Notes: a model not told the origin generated them from the sequence alone. DNA of 47,555 nt from Alphaproteobacteria bacterium (GCA_004292755.1 RDXE01000050.1:1-47555), one strand, 5' to 3'; positions 17,165-32,181 are shown, counted from the first letter of the stretch. Translations and numbers: made by a program.

Positions 17165-19612
17165 TCATGCCGCAGGGGCGCGGGCGCGGATTTCCTCCTC
17201 CAGTCGGGCAATACCCGCCGCGAGGACGGTGAGCAATGACGCCGCATCGGTGGCGGTGGGTGCCTCTGCTTCTGCAATCTCGCGAGAGAGTTGGAACAGA
17301 TGGGGCAGGCCAAGGTGCCCTGCTGACCCGGCAATGCGATGGGCCAGCCGCGCCAGGGGCACGCCCTGGGGTGGCGGGTCCGTTGATATCTCCGCCAACC
17401 GATCCCGCAACTGGCCCAGCGCGCGGTCCAGGAACGCCATCAACCGTTCCTCTCCCAAATCGGCAGCCAGTTCGGCCAGGGCATCACCATCGAAGCTGGG
17501 CGCATCAACGGCATCCTTGGTTTCCATCAAGCCGATCACTCGCGAGGCAACCTCCAGCAAGCGGCTGCGCGGCACCGGCTTCGGCAGCAGTTCAACCATG
17601 CCCGCTGCCCGACCGCGTTGAACGATGTCCGGCGACAGCCCAGCCGTCAGCCCGACAACAGGCACCGTCGCCACGCGCCCACCCAGAGTCTTCAGGCGAT
17701 GGGTGGCCTCGATCCCATCCATCTCCGGCATTTGCACATCCATCAAGATCAAGTCGTAGGGCACATGGCTGGCAAGGTGCAGTGCCTCGGAGCCGGTGGA
17801 CGCGATGTCAACCCGCCATCCCGCCCGCTCCAGCATGGAGCGGGTAACTTCTTGGTTCACGGGATTGTCCTCCGCGACCAAGACCCACCGCCCCTCGGCA
17901 TGGGGCAGATGGTCGCTCTCGCCCACTTCCAGCAGCGGGTTCGCGGCGGGCTGCAGGGGCAGGTCAACGACAAAGCAGCTGCCGGCCCCGAGGGTGCTCT
18001 CCACCCTGACATCGCCACCCATCATGCGGGCCAGACGGCGCGAGATCGCGAGACCCAACCCTGAGCCACCATACAGCCGCGAGATGGAGCCATCGATCTG
18101 GTTGAACTCCTGGAACAACGAGGCCATCGCCTCTGGCGCAATGCCAATCCCAGTGTCAATCACAGCCAGACGGGCCTGCACCTGCCCGTTTGGCTGCGTG
18201 TGTGCATCGACAGCAACGGTCACTGAGCCGCGATCAGTGAACTTCACGGCATTGGCAACCAGGTTCAGCAGGATCTGACGGATGCGCCCAACATCGCCGC
18301 GCACAGCGCGCACGGCCTCCGGTGCACTGGCCAGCGCCACCGTCAAGCCCTTGGCCGTCGCCTGTGGGCGCACGAGGTCCAACACGGCGTCGGATTCCGC
18401 GACTAGGTCGAAGTCCGTCTGCTCCATCTCCACCCGCCCGGACTCCAGCTTGGCGAAGTCCAGGATGGTGTTGAGGACGGACAACAAGTGGTCGGCCGAT
18501 TTCTTGACCGAATGGGCGTAGCGCCGCTGCGTGGCATCCAGGCTGGTGTCCAGCAGCAGGCCGACCATGCCCAGCACACCATTCATCGGCGTGCGGATTT
18601 CGTGGCTCATCACCGCCAGAAAGCTGGATTTGGCGCGGCTGGCGGCTTCCGCTGCTGCTTGAGCCGCCCGCAGATCGCGGATCCGGCGGTTCAAAACCAA
18701 CATCGTCACCACAACGACGGCCACCAGCAGGCAAAGCGCAACGCTGACAGGTGTAAGATCGGTGCGCCACTGGTTCAACAAATCCGCCCGCCGGGTCGAC
18801 ACCTCTACCACCAGTGGCCAGTTGCGCACCCCCCGCCAGGCGGCGACGACCGGGCCAAACACGGGGTCATTGTCTTCAAACACTCCGATGTCATCATGGG
18901 GAAAGCGTTCGCGGAACAGCGGCCCGCGGGACAAATCGGTGCCGACCACGCCATCATCAGGGTCGCCACTGGCGATCAACACGCCATCGGCTGCGATCAA
19001 ACGGATGGCGAAGCGAACCTTCAAATCCGGCACATCATACAGCCGGGCAAACACGTCCGGGTTCAACAGGGCAATCACTTGCCCACCCGTCGCCAATCGG
19101 CGCCCATGAATCAATGGCAAGACCGTGACCGCACTCGCCTGTGGCGGCTCAGGGGTCAACACCCGTCCCAACAACGGCCGCGCCAGTTGCGCCGATGCTC
19201 CGGCTTGCGCACCGATGCCAACGAGGGGGGGCACGGCGAACCCAGTCGGGCCGCCATTGGTTTGGTGGATCACCTGACCATGGGCGTCGGTCATCACCAA
19301 TCCCCGCAGCAGGGGGGTTGCTGCCAGCGCGCTGGTCAAACGCTCAAGATGTCTGTCCGCGGGGAAGGTGTCGAGGTCCTGAACCACGCCATCCAGATGC
19401 AGCACCAGGGTTTGGAACGCACGCTGGGCTTGATCCTCAAACAGCCGAGCCAGGAGGCGGGCTTCCTGGTTCGCAAGCGACAGCAAGGCCGCACGGCTGC
19501 GTTCCATGTGCAGTGCAAACACTGCCACCATGATCACAATGATCAAGCCACCCGCGACCGCCGGACCGGCGATGCCGCGTCTGTATCCCCTGTCCACCGC
19601 TGCCACCCCCAT
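17165..19612 (-). CDS. Hybrid sensor histidine kinase with receiver and HPt domains
   Basis: This membrane-bound sensor has about 815 residues. TM1 is at 21-36 ([16 protein letters not shown]). A periplasmic Cache/CHASE-like sensor spans about 40-283. TM2 is at about 289-308. HisKA has the phosphoacceptor His337 ([11 protein letters not shown]). The HATPase domain has [18 protein letters not shown] and [10 protein letters not shown] receiver has Asp625 ([13 protein letters not shown]) and Lys678. A C-terminal HPt domain has His758 ([16 protein letters not shown]). The full phosphorelay from H to D to H is therefore present in one protein and should pass phosphate to a separate regulator. The divergent REC-GGDEF protein is the obvious candidate. 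The ATG at 19612 is preferred over a TTG at 19633, which lies within a palindrome. Confidence 0.93.
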   Translation of the reverse strand: MGVAAVDRGYRRGIAGPAVAGGLIIVIMVAVFALHMERSRAALLSLANQEARLLARLFEDQAQRAFQTLVLHLDGVVQDLDTFPADRHLERLTSALAATPLLRGLVMTDAHGQVIHQTNGGPTGFAVPPLVGIGAQAGASAQLARPLLGRVLTPEPPQASAVTVLPLIHGRRLATGGQVIALLNPDVFARLYDVPDLKVRFAIRLIAADGVLIASGDPDDGVVGTDLSRGPLFRERFPHDDIGVFEDNDPVFGPVVAAWRGVRNWPLVVEVSTRRADLLNQWRTDLTPVSVALCLLVAVVVVTMLVLNRRIRDLRAAQAAAEAASRAKSSFLAVMSHEIRTPMNGVLGMVGLLLDTSLDATQRRYAHSVKKSADHLLSVLNTILDFAKLESGRVEMEQTDFDLVAESDAVLDLVRPQATAKGLTVALASAPEAVRAVRGDVGRIRQILLNLVANAVKFTDRGSVTVAVDAHTQPNGQVQARLAVIDTGIGIAPEAMASLFQEFNQIDGSISRLYGGSGLGLAISRRLARMMGGDVRVESTLGAGSCFVVDLPLQPAANPLLEVGESDHLPHAEGRWVLVAEDNPVNQEVTRSMLERAGWRVDIASTGSEALHLASHVPYDLILMDVQMPEMDGIEATHRLKTLGGRVATVPVVGLTAGLSPDIVQRGRAAGMVELLPKPVPRSRLLEVASRVIGLMETKDAVDAPSFDGDALAELAADLGEERLMAFLDRALGQLRDRLAEISTDPPPQGVPLARLAHRIAGSAGHLGLPHLFQLSREIAEAEAPTATDAASLLTVLAAGIARLEEEIRARAPAA

Positions 19613-19618
19613 GCCGAA

Positions 19619-19634
19619 ATTGCACGCGTGCAAT
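19619..19634. promoter_or_regulatory. Perfect 16-bp palindrome between divergent kinase and cyclase genes
   Basis: ATTGCACGCGTGCAAT is an exact inverted repeat placed 6 bp upstream of the kinase ATG, within the 97-bp region shared with the diguanylate cyclase gene. Its size and position suit a dimeric repressor or activator site that could act on either gene. Which protein binds it is unknown. Confidence 0.45.
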
Positions 19635-19709
19635 ATAACCGGACTCCTGACAGTTCTGGTACCCTGCTTCGTGACGAACCAGCTTGCAAGGCAGTGAGGG
19701 AGAGATTGG

Positions 19710-20987
19710 ATGACCGTGGATCACCACTTGCCCGCCCCGAATGATGAGCCCAGCAGCACAGGCCTCGTCGCTTTGCTTGACCTCGGCGTGCCTGAGGCGC
19801 TGCGCGCAAGCCTCGTGCGCCTGGGGTGGTTCATCCTAACCCCCAGTGATATGGCACCAGAGGCCCTGCCCGCCCTGCGCCCAGCTGTGGCCCTGGCCCC
19901 GATCGATCAGCTGGAGGCTGCGCTGCGCTCTTGCCAGCGGATGACGGCGACGGTGCCGCTGTTCGCAGTCTCGAACAGCTCCGGTCTGGGGCCGCGTCTT
20001 GATGCTCTACGCGCGGGTGCCTCGGGCTTTGTCGCGTTGCCCGCGAGCGATGGGGACGTGATGCGGCTTCTCGACACCGCCATCAATCCACCACCGCCAC
20101 CGCGCGAGCGACGCATCCTGCTGGTGGACGACGATCCCGTGGTAGCAAGTCTCTACGGTGGGTGGCTGGAGCATGCGGGCTATCAAGTCCACTCTGTCGA
20201 GACCGGGGAAGAGGGGTTTGCCGCACTCGACCGGGTGCGGCCAGAGGCGATGCTGATCGATCTCTCGCTCCCCGATTGTTCGGGGGACGAGTTGGCAGCA
20301 ATCATCCGCCAGCACCCGGACCGCGCTGCGATGCCGATCCTGTTCCTGTCCGGGGAACGGCGGCCCGCACGCCAGGGCCAAGCGCTACGCTGCGGCGGCG
20401 ATGCGTTCATCGTCAAGCCAGTGGATCGCGACGCGCTTCTGGGCCATGTCGCAGCTGCCCTCGCCCGTCAGGTTCAGTTGTTGAGCCTGATTGCCCGCGA
20501 TCCCCTCACCGGACTGTTGAACCCCGTGGCGTTCCGGCGCGACCTGCAGCAACTGACGGCGCTGGCGGCCCGGACAGGGCGCCCCCTGTCACTGGCGATG
20601 ATCGACATCGATCACTTCAAAGCAGTTAACGACACCTATGGTCATCCCGTTGGTGACCGGGTGTTGCGGCGCCTGGCGCACCACATCTCCGGCTCGCTGC
20701 GCCGCTCGGATGTGGCGGGACGCTTGGGTGGGGAGGAGTTTGCGGTGATCCTGCCATCCACACCCCCGAGCGCCGCCCGCCACGCCATTGACGATCTGCG
20801 CCGCAGCTTCACGGCTTTGGTTGAGGCCAACCACCATGGCGATGAGCCCGTGACCATCAGCTTCTCCGGGGGCATCGCCGGGTGGGATGGAACCGAATCG
20901 CTCGATCAGTTGCTGGCCCGGGCGGACCGAGCGCTGTATGCCGCCAAACACGCCGGGCGCAACCGGGTGGAGGTGGCATCGCCGTGA
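19710..20987 (+). CDS. PleD-like response regulator diguanylate cyclase (REC-REC-GGDEF)
   Basis: This 425-residue protein makes cyclic di-GMP from two GTP. The first receiver-like domain (residues about 18-125) has lost the acidic pocket. The second (about 134-250) is intact, with the acidic patch LLVDDDPV, phosphoacceptor Asp184 in MLIDLSLPD, and Lys236 in IVKPVD. The GGDEF domain (about 263-425) has the active-site GGEEF at 340-344 and an RRSD inhibitory I-site at 331-334, so product feedback is expected. This architecture matches Caulobacter PleD, which drives the motile-to-sessile switch. It is divergent from a hybrid kinase that is likely its phosphodonor, and its stop lies next to the cheZ stop. 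Confidence 0.93.
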   Translation: MTVDHHLPAPNDEPSSTGLVALLDLGVPEALRASLVRLGWFILTPSDMAPEALPALRPAVALAPIDQLEAALRSCQRMTATVPLFAVSNSSGLGPRLDALRAGASGFVALPASDGDVMRLLDTAINPPPPPRERRILLVDDDPVVASLYGGWLEHAGYQVHSVETGEEGFAALDRVRPEAMLIDLSLPDCSGDELAAIIRQHPDRAAMPILFLSGERRPARQGQALRCGGDAFIVKPVDRDALLGHVAAALARQVQLLSLIARDPLTGLLNPVAFRRDLQQLTALAARTGRPLSLAMIDIDHFKAVNDTYGHPVGDRVLRRLAHHISGSLRRSDVAGRLGGEEFAVILPSTPPSAARHAIDDLRRSFTALVEANHHGDEPVTISFSGGIAGWDGTESLDQLLARADRALYAAKHAGRNRVEVASP

Positions 20988-20988
20988 G

Positions 20989-21504
20989 TTAGCCGAACAG
21001 CGCGTCGATGTCCGACTGATTGACGCCCTTGTTCTCCAATTGCGGGCCATTCAACAGGGCTGCCTCGCCACCACGGCTTTCCGGCACTGGCACTTCGGCG
21101 AAGGTATCCTCACCGATCTGGGCAATCATCGCTTCGATGCGCTGTTCGACGAAGGTAAGGGTGGTCACCACCTTCTGCACGCGCTGGCCGGTAATGTCCT
21201 GGAAGCTGCACTGGGTGAACAGGTCGGCGACCAAACGATCCAGGGTCTCGGCCTGAGCTGCCGCGGCGTCGATGCCTTGCAACGCTTCGGCGACGGCGCC
21301 GATTTCTTCGGCAGTCGCAAGAATGCTGTTGGTTGCGCCTTCGGTTGCGCGGACGATCGCATCCAATTCCTGGCTGGCAGCGCTCAGCCGGTCCTCTGTT
21401 GAAAACGGATGACGAACCATCGCCACCTCGCCCTGCAGGGCGCGGATCAGATCGCGCAGCTCGGTCAGCTCGCGGGCGACGTCGCTCATGTTTGTGTCGG
21501 CCAT
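20989..21504 (-). CDS. cheZ: Chemotaxis phosphatase CheZ
   Basis: This 171-residue protein is a short CheZ that dephosphorylates CheY-P and so controls flagellar switching. The catalytic helix segment CSFQDITGQRVQKVV (99-113) supplies Asp103 and Gln107, equivalent to the E. coli Asp143/Gln147 pair. The C-terminal peptide VNQSDIDALFG matches the CheY-binding tail. The middle helix is long and amphipathic, as expected for the four-helix dimer. GGAGGA a few bases before the ATG at 21504 supports the start. No other che gene lies here. It converges on the diguanylate cyclase gene with one base between stops. Confidence 0.92.
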   Translation of the reverse strand: MADTNMSDVARELTELRDLIRALQGEVAMVRHPFSTEDRLSAASQELDAIVRATEGATNSILATAEEIGAVAEALQGIDAAAAQAETLDRLVADLFTQCSFQDITGQRVQKVVTTLTFVEQRIEAMIAQIGEDTFAEVPVPESRGGEAALLNGPQLENKGVNQSDIDALFG

Positions 21505-21636
21505 GCCATCCTCCGGTGCGGCACAATGGCGCCCCTTGCGCTACCGATCAACCTCGTGCGCATCAACGTGACACGAAGTCCGTGACTCAACTCCGCAGCA
21601 GCCGCCAACCGTCTGTGATTCCAGGACCTATGGCCC

Positions 21637-22722
21637 CTAAAAAAACGTCTCGACCAAGTCGACGGTCCCGTACTGGTTCAGCGCATCCTGGTGCCGGGCA
21701 AGCCACCCATCGGCCGTCTCGCGACCGATTCCCTTCAAGTGCAGCAGAAAATCCAGGCTCGCGTTCAACTTGGTTGACGCGCCGAGATCGACCATCGCCT
21801 GCTGTGCCTCAACGATGTGGATGTGCAGCTTCTTATATTGCTCGCCCGACAATTGTCCCTGATCGATCAACCGCGTGACAAAGTGGACTGCGCGCATTTC
21901 CCGCATCAGGGAGCTGTTGAAGCTGATTTCATTCACGCGTTCGAGGATCTCGCGCGCACTGGTCGGCAGTTTCTCCCGGTGCAGCGGATTGATCTGCACG
22001 ATCATGATGTCCTTGGATTGGCAGGCGTAAATCAAAGGAAACAGGGCTGGGTTGCCCATGTAGCCGCCATCCCAATAATGCTCCCCATCAACTTCGACAG
22101 CATGGAACATAAAGGGTAGGCAGGCCGAGGCCAGCAGCGCATCAACACACAGTTCTGAGGTGTCAAACACCTTCACCTTGCCACTACGCACATTGGTCGC
22201 TGAGATAAACAGCTTGATGCAATCCGGACGGCGCAGAAGATCGAAATCTACTTCTTCCGCCAGGATATCGCGCAGCGGATTGTACCCCGTCGGATTCAGT
22301 TCATAGGGGCTGAACAAGCGGGTCATCAAATCGAAGAAGAAGTAACCGGGCGAATAATCCATGCGATAGGGGTGTATCATTTGGTCCAGCCAGGACGGCT
22401 TCATCGGCGAGGTCTTTCCAGCCTCGGCAATGCGACGCCAGAATCGATCCAACCCCTCACGGGCACCTCTGTGCTTGTCGCGCGCCCATCCGCAGGCCAG
22501 CACCGCCGCGTTCATCGCACCAGCCGATGTGCCAGAGATGCCCTCGAACGACAGCCACTCCTCCTCAAGCAGGCGATCCATCACGCCCCAGGTGAAGGCG
22601 CCGTGAGACCCGCCACCCTGAAACGCCAAATTGATGCGCTTCAGCGTCTGCGCCCCATCATTGGCCGCCGCTGGCGTAGCCCCTGGTTCCTTGCGCACAG
22701 CGCGCCGACGATCCGCAGCCAT
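21637..22722 (-). CDS. Patatin-like phospholipase family protein
   Basis: This 361-residue acyl hydrolase has a Ser-Asp dyad. The oxyanion loop GGGSHGAF lies at about 37-43, the nucleophile elbow GTSAG at 64-68 (Ser66), and the catalytic Asp is Asp218 in YWDGGYMGN. The region after Asp218 (PLIYACQSKDIMIVQINP) and the C-terminal helices with the NSSLMREMRAVHFVTRLI segment are typical of alphaproteobacterial patatin-like proteins. The ATG at 22722 has a good AGGGGG at 7 nt. No signal peptide is present. It may act on membrane phospholipids or neutral lipids; the natural substrate is unknown. The zwf gene lies upstream on the same strand, 105 bp away. Confidence 0.9.
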   Translation of the reverse strand: MAADRRRAVRKEPGATPAAANDGAQTLKRINLAFQGGGSHGAFTWGVMDRLLEEEWLSFEGISGTSAGAMNAAVLACGWARDKHRGAREGLDRFWRRIAEAGKTSPMKPSWLDQMIHPYRMDYSPGYFFFDLMTRLFSPYELNPTGYNPLRDILAEEVDFDLLRRPDCIKLFISATNVRSGKVKVFDTSELCVDALLASACLPFMFHAVEVDGEHYWDGGYMGNPALFPLIYACQSKDIMIVQINPLHREKLPTSAREILERVNEISFNSSLMREMRAVHFVTRLIDQGQLSGEQYKKLHIHIVEAQQAMVDLGASTKLNASLDFLLHLKGIGRETADGWLARHQDALNQYGTVDLVETFF

Positions 22723-22827
22723 TCGAGCCCCCTTATCAACCCTGAACCAAACCTGCCAGAGCCCGACGAAAACGTCGAGAAAACCCTTGTGCCTCGCACT
22801 CCCGGTGTCCCGTCGCCTGCACCTCCG

Positions 22828-24348
22828 TTACCCAATGTCTTCGGCCCAGGTGCGGCCATCACGCTCAATCAGTGCGACGGCGGCCGATGGCCCCCAGGAC
22901 CCGGCGGGATAGGGTTTCGGCCGCTCGCCGCTTTCCGCCCACCCGGCCAGGATCGGCTCCACCCACCGCCATGCCGCCTCGACCTCGTCGCGCCGCATGA
23001 ACAGAGTGGGATTGCCACGCACCACATCCATCAACAGCCGTTCGTAGGCATCGGGCAGCCGACCCGAGAAGGTTTCGGCGAACGACAGATTGAGGGCGGC
23101 ATCCTTCAACCGCACCCCGCCGGGGCCTGGCTCCTTCGCCATCAGATGCAGGCGGATGCCCTCGTCGGGCTGAAGGCGGATCACCAACCGATTGGCGCGC
23201 GGCGCCTGTGGGAAGATCACGTGGGGCACGGGGCGGAACTGCAGCACGATCTCCGACGTGCGGTCCGCCAACCGCTTGCCGGTGCGCAGATAGAACGGCA
23301 CCCCGGCCCACCGCCATGTTTCCACCTGCGCCTTGATCGCCACGAAGGTTTCTGTGGCACTGTCTTGGCCCAATTCCTCGGCATAGCCCGGCACGGCAAG
23401 GCCAGCGACGGCTCCTGCCCGATACTGGCCGCGCACGGTGTTGACTGCCACGTCGCCACCGCGGATGGGCCGCAGGGTGCGCAACACCTTCAGCTTTTCA
23501 TCGCGGACAGCGTCTTGATCCAGGCTGGCGGGTGGCTCCATCGCAATCAAGCACAACAACTGCAGCAGATGGTTCTGCACCATGTCCCTCAAGGCGCCGG
23601 ACTGGTCGTAGTATCCCGCTCGCCCCTCGACGCCTAGGGTCTCTGCAACTGTGATCTGTACATGGTCTACTTCGGCATGGGACCACAGATGCTCAAACAA
23701 CACATTGGCAAAGCGCAGCACCAACAGGTTCTGCACGGTTTCCTTGCCCAAATAGTGATCGATGCGGAAGGTCTGGCGTTCGCTGAATACGGCCCCAACC
23801 GCATCATTGATCGCGCAGGAGGAGGCAAGATCACGGCCTAATGGCTTTTCCAGCACCACCCGGCTGTCTGGCGTCACCAACCCGGCCGTGGCGAGAGCGG
23901 CTGCAATTGGCCCAAACAAATCAGGCGCAGTTGCCAGATAGAACGCCCGGACCCGCCCAGGCTGGTCGCTCAGATGGGGCGCCAGCGCGCTGAGCGCAGT
24001 GCCATCGGTGGCATCCAACCCCAGATAGACCACACGCTGCAGAAACCCCTGATGGATGGCCTCGGGAACTTCTCCCGCATGACGGTGAAGCGCCTCGGCC
24101 ACCCGTGCCCGAAATCCCGCCGTGTCGCCGGGGGAGCGACCGACGGCAATAATCCGGCTGTCCGCGGTCAATTGACCATCAGCATCTCGATACAACAGGG
24201 CTGGCAGCAGCTTGCGCAGCGCCAAGTCGCCGCCACCGCCGAACACCACGATGTCGCAGGGCGCCACCAGCGCAGTCGGCGGCAAGGCCGCGCCGAAGCC
24301 GGAACTGCCGGGAGAGCCTGGATGTCTGGTTGGATGCGAGGCTTGCAT
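22828..24348 (-). CDS. zwf: Glucose-6-phosphate 1-dehydrogenase
   Basis: This 506-residue enzyme oxidises glucose-6-phosphate to 6-phosphogluconolactone with NAD(P), opening the oxidative pentose-phosphate and Entner-Doudoroff routes. The Rossmann loop reads FGGGGDLALRKLLPAL (about 36-51), slightly unusual in having four Gly where most have GASGDL. EKPLG is at 167-171. The catalytic RIDHYLGKE is at 195-203 with His198. The ATG at 24348 is preferred; a TTG at 24387 would only add 13 unusual residues. No pgl or edd gene follows, so this locus is not a full Entner-Doudoroff operon. It is transcribed away from the tRNA-Lys gene. Confidence 0.95.
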   Translation of the reverse strand: MQASHPTRHPGSPGSSGFGAALPPTALVAPCDIVVFGGGGDLALRKLLPALLYRDADGQLTADSRIIAVGRSPGDTAGFRARVAEALHRHAGEVPEAIHQGFLQRVVYLGLDATDGTALSALAPHLSDQPGRVRAFYLATAPDLFGPIAAALATAGLVTPDSRVVLEKPLGRDLASSCAINDAVGAVFSERQTFRIDHYLGKETVQNLLVLRFANVLFEHLWSHAEVDHVQITVAETLGVEGRAGYYDQSGALRDMVQNHLLQLLCLIAMEPPASLDQDAVRDEKLKVLRTLRPIRGGDVAVNTVRGQYRAGAVAGLAVPGYAEELGQDSATETFVAIKAQVETWRWAGVPFYLRTGKRLADRTSEIVLQFRPVPHVIFPQAPRANRLVIRLQPDEGIRLHLMAKEPGPGGVRLKDAALNLSFAETFSGRLPDAYERLLMDVVRGNPTLFMRRDEVEAAWRWVEPILAGWAESGERPKPYPAGSWGPSAAVALIERDGRTWAEDIG

Positions 24349-24416
24349 GCACCATGCTTGCCTGCCCGCCCCGCGCTTCGCAACCAAGGCCAGGGGTCTC
24401 CGCTGGATTTTTCCGC

Positions 24417-24445
24417 TTGATCTTAGCCTGGGAACCGCCTATCAC
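24417..24445 (+). promoter_or_regulatory. Probable sigma70 promoter of tRNA-Lys
   Basis: TTGATC (24417-24422) and TATCAC (24440-24445) are separated by 17 bp and lie 17 bp before the mature tRNA 5' end at 24463. The distance fits a transcript starting just upstream of the tRNA. Four of six bases match each consensus hexamer. The assignment is by eye. Confidence 0.5.
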
Positions 24446-24462
24446 CTCGGGCCTCGCGGGCT

Positions 24463-24538
<76 letters not shown>

Positions 24539-24615
24539 TCCTCCTTCCTGGGGATGACAGCGCCGCGACCGATCTTCGATCAGTTTGGCCGAGCAACCGG
24601 CCCAGGGCGGACGCA

Positions 24616-28646
<4,031 letters not shown>

Positions 28647-28650
<4 letters not shown>

Positions 28651-30281
28651 CGCGGGGCGTCCGTTGAGAAGATGAAGGAAAAGCTGGACGCCAGATTGGC
28701 CGGATTGACAGGTGTCGCCGCCGCGTCAGAGCTGCTGCGCGGCGCGCTGGTCAGGACCCGCAAACGGCCATTGGCAATGGTCTGTCCTGCGGCTAACCCG
28801 GAGTTGAACAAAGTGGAGATGCCCGCACTGGCGTGGCAGTCCATGCAAGTGCCCTGCACATTGGCACCCGATCCTGCCTGGACATAGGTTTCCATCGTCG
28901 TGTTGGCGATGATGCGGGTGTTGGAGTTCAGCACCGCCAAGGTCGGCACCATGTTGGTGGGATAGGCTGACTGGCCCTGACCCGTGCCTGCCACCGTCGC
29001 GCCTGCCGTCAGTTGCGGGGCGGGATTGGACGGCCATTGCACATCGATCAGGCGGTAGTAGTTGAACACCGACGCGGGCGCCAAGGCCCCCCAGACATAA
29101 GCATTGACCCGGTTGGCATCAGCATTGACCGGCGTTGTGCGCACCACTTGCTGCGGGGCCGAATAGGGATAGCAGGGAGACGACGGGGTCGGTTGCTGCC
29201 CCTGGGCGCAGGGCGTGCCAGGAGCCTTGTTGGCTTGGCACTGATAGATGTCTGTCTGCGGGTTGCACTGGGGGTTGTAATAGGTATAGCCGGGTGAGGG
29301 GCGCCGATTGGTGTTTGCTGGCAGGTTCGGTGGCGTCACGCCGGCACCACTGCCCACGCTTTGATCGGGCGAGTTGTCCACCTGTTCAAAGGTGGACCAC
29401 AGCATTTGCGACGCGCCGGGCAGGCGGCGGATGATGTGCAAGCCAACCAGCCCAACCGTCACATTGGTCCGCGTCACCCCAAACGGATCTGTGATGGTGG
29501 CTTGAGAGGTCAGATACCGGTAGTTCAGCGAGCCGTCAGCGGGTAGCTCCGTCCAGGCGGCTTTCAGCTCAATCGCACCGGTGTCATCGCCGAATTTGGC
29601 TGCATTGCCCAGGCAATCGGTGTCGTTGCCATACCCCATGGGCAGGCGGAAGCCTGCGTTGGAGCCTGCGGGCCGGGCCGTCGCACACAGATACTGATTG
29701 AAGGAGGCGGTCAGCGGCATCGGCACGCGCACCGTCTGGCTCACCTGGAGATACATCGCCTTCTGGATGAAGTCGACTTCGGCCTGATTGATGCGCACAT
29801 CATAGTAGGTCAACTGGCCACGCTGGTTGGTCAACCACACGGGACCACTGGCCTGATCGATGCCGCTGACGGTCGCCAAGCCGAACTTGGAGGTTGCCTT
29901 CAATACCAGCGGCGGTGGCGTTGCTTGCGGCCCGGCCGAGGGGTTGAACACGTTCAAATCGATGGCATAGCTCTGCCACACCGTCGCGGCCGTGCCTGAC
30001 AACACACCGAACTGGCTGAACGACACCGTCGTGTCCGGCTGCTGGCGACCAGTTTGCGCTTGCCAGTTCAGATAGACGAACATTTGCCATGCTTGGCAAT
30101 TCGCCGTGATCTGACTGTCAATCGCGCCCGACGCCTGGAACCGAACCGGCAGCGTTGGTCGATAACTCGATCCCAAGGCAAAGCCTGAGCAGGGGTTCGA
30201 TTGTGCAGCAGCAGGCATGGCAGCAAGACACGTTGCCAAGGCCGCACTGACCAGCAGCCCAGTTTTGATCCTGATCTCCAT
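28647..30281 (-). CDS. Secreted protein with one CxxCH haem motif (cytochrome-like)
   Basis: This 544-residue exported protein has a signal peptide of about 26 residues ([20 protein letters not shown]). The body has [15 protein letters not shown] near the N-terminus, [24 protein letters not shown] in the middle, and a Cys/Pro-rich stretch ([28 protein letters not shown]). A single CMDCH at residues 479-483 could attach one c-type haem. I recall similar large proteins with one C-terminal CxxCH in proteobacteria annotated as cytochrome family proteins of unknown role. No canonical distal-Met cytochrome c domain is visible, so haem binding is a prediction. The stop overlaps the PaaY-like gene tail to tail. 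Confidence 0.75.
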
Positions 30282-30506
30282 CGCTCTCTCCCTCTGCGAC
30301 AGATGGGTCTGGCAGCAGTTCCATCACCGCGCCGGAACCCATAGTGCGCGTAGGGAATTCCCGTTGTCAGGAGACTTTGCGCCGAAGTAGACATCCTCGG
30401 AGTTGAATCGACCGCCTGCCCTTGCGCCGCCTGCCCCCCAGCCCTACAACCCCTCACCGCCCCGCGCTGGTGCGCTCGGGCCGGACAGATCAATTGGGAG
30501 GGGCCG

Positions 30507-30989
30507 GTGTCCGAGCAGGCAACCAAGTATTTTCCGGTCAGTTGGGATGAATTGCACCGCAACGCCAAGGCCTTGGCCTGGCGGCTGGTGGAGCGTGGTC
30601 CCTGGCAAGGCATCATTGCTGTCACCCGCGGTGGCTTGGTGCCTGCCGCCATCGTTGCGCGGGAACTGGAAGTGCGGTTGATCGATACGATCTGCATTGT
30701 CACCTACCAGCACACAGTCAAGGGCGAGCCGCAGATCATCAAGCCGGTGTCGGGCGACGGTACCGGCATGCTGATCATTGATGATCTGGTGGACACCGGT
30801 CACACCGCGAAAGTCGTGCGCGAGGTGCTACCAAAAGCGCATTTCGCGACGATCTACGCCAAGCCCGCCGGTCGCCCAATGGTCGACACCTTCATCACCG
30901 AGGTGAGCCAGGACACCTGGATTCATTTTCCCTGGGATCTGGAACAGCAATTCGCCCAGCCGATCGCCAAGGTGAAGGACCGGTCTTGA
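30507..30989 (+). CDS. gpt: Xanthine phosphoribosyltransferase (Gpt-type)
   Basis: This 160-residue type I phosphoribosyltransferase salvages xanthine or guanine to the nucleotide using [28 protein letters not shown] near 33-58 and the PRPP loop [14 protein letters not shown] are the family signatures. The end WIHFPWDLE also matches E. coli Gpt. The start is a GTG at 30507 with a strong GGGAGGGG upstream. The stop TGA overlaps the TTG start of the downstream methyltransferase gene by two bases, indicating coupled translation. Confidence 0.93.
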   Translation: MSEQATKYFPVSWDELHRNAKALAWRLVERGPWQGIIAVTRGGLVPAAIVARELEVRLIDTICIVTYQHTVKGEPQIIKPVSGDGTGMLIIDDLVDTGHTAKVVREVLPKAHFATIYAKPAGRPMVDTFITEVSQDTWIHFPWDLEQQFAQPIAKVKDRS

Positions 30990-32167
30990 CCCGTCCCGTC
31001 ATCCGCCTGCAGCCGGATCGCCATCGGCGCATCCTGGGGGGGCATCCCTGGGCCTATTCCAACGAAATCGCCATGACGCCTGCCGCCAAGGCAGTGCCGC
31101 CGGGGTCGTTGGTGCAGTTGGAAACCGCCCAGGGTGAGGCAGTGGGCGTCGCACTGTTCAACCCCCATCCCCTGGTCTCCGCCCGCTTGCTGAGCCGAGC
31201 CGTCGACGCCGAGATTGACGCCGCCTGGATTGCCGATCGCCTGACGCGCGCCCTGGCGCTCCGCCAACGGCTGGGTCTTGGGGCCTTTTGTCGGCTGATC
31301 CATGCAGAGGCCGACGGCCTACCCGGTCTGGTGGTTGACCGCTATGGCTCGGTGGTGGTGGCCCAGCTCAACACCGCAGGAATGGACCTGTTGGCAGACG
31401 CCATCGTCACTGCCATTCAGCAAGTGTTGGCCCCCGAGGCGATTGTCCTGCGCAACGACAGCAGCGCCCGGCTAACCGAAGGCCTGAGCCAGAGCGTTCG
31501 GGTCGCCGCAGGCACCCTGCCCGATGCCGTGTGGATTGAGGAGAATGGGGTTCGCTTTCCCGTTGATCCCGTGGATGGTCAAAAGACCGGCTGGTTCTAT
31601 GACCAGCGCGACAACCGTGCCGCTGCAGCCGCGATGGCCGGCGGCGGTCGGGTGCTGGATGTGTTTGCCTATGGCGGCGGCTTTGGCCTTGCGGCCCTGA
31701 AGGCCGGTGCGGCCGCCCTCACTGTGATTGACCGCTCCCGCCCAGCGTTGGAGCGGATTGCAACAGCCGCAGCAGCGAACGACCTGCCGACGCCTACCGC
31801 CCTGGAGGGCGATGGGCTCGATACCATGGATGCCCTGGTCAAAGCTGGGGAGCGCTTCGATTTGGTGATCGCTGACCCACCAGCCTTCGCCAAATCGCGC
31901 AAGGATGTGCCGGTTGGCCTCAAAGCCTATCGTAGGATGAGCCGCCTGGGTGCGCTGCTCACTGCCCCTGGTGGCTTCCTGTTGCTCGCCTCTTGCTCCC
32001 ACAATGTCGAGCCTGAGCAGTTTGCGACGGAAGTCCGCACCGGCCTCGCCCGCGCCGGTCGCAGCGGTCGTATTCTCCGCAGCGCCGGTGCTGCGTCAGA
32101 CCACCCGGTCCACCCGTTCCTCCCCGAAAGCGCTTACCTCAAAGCCCTGCTGTTGCAGATTGATTGA
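30986..32167 (+). CDS. RlmI-like class I SAM-dependent rRNA methyltransferase
   Basis: This 393-residue protein has an N-terminal PUA-like domain ([22 protein letters not shown]...[18 protein letters not shown], about 5-65). The methyltransferase domain follows, with motif I in [20 protein letters not shown], the [11 protein letters not shown] motif and the catalytic-Cys motif LASCSHN. This order matches the RlmI/YccW family, which makes 5-methylcytosine in 23S rRNA. The start is an uncommon TTG at 30986 overlapping the gpt stop, preceded by AAGGTGAAGGA. No ATG is available near the PUA domain start. The target base is inferred from family resemblance only. Confidence 0.9.
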   Translation: MTRPVIRLQPDRHRRILGGHPWAYSNEIAMTPAAKAVPPGSLVQLETAQGEAVGVALFNPHPLVSARLLSRAVDAEIDAAWIADRLTRALALRQRLGLGAFCRLIHAEADGLPGLVVDRYGSVVVAQLNTAGMDLLADAIVTAIQQVLAPEAIVLRNDSSARLTEGLSQSVRVAAGTLPDAVWIEENGVRFPVDPVDGQKTGWFYDQRDNRAAAAAMAGGGRVLDVFAYGGGFGLAALKAGAAALTVIDRSRPALERIATAAAANDLPTPTALEGDGLDTMDALVKAGERFDLVIADPPAFAKSRKDVPVGLKAYRRMSRLGALLTAPGGFLLLASCSHNVEPEQFATEVRTGLARAGRSGRILRSAGAASDHPVHPFLPESAYLKALLLQID

Positions 32168-32181
32168 GGTGGCCACGCGGC

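Noticed and set aside
22764-22777. Small hairpin CGACG-AAAA-CGTCG between zwf and the patatin-like gene
   Set aside because: Five base pairs with no following U-run on the zwf strand; too weak to call a terminator.
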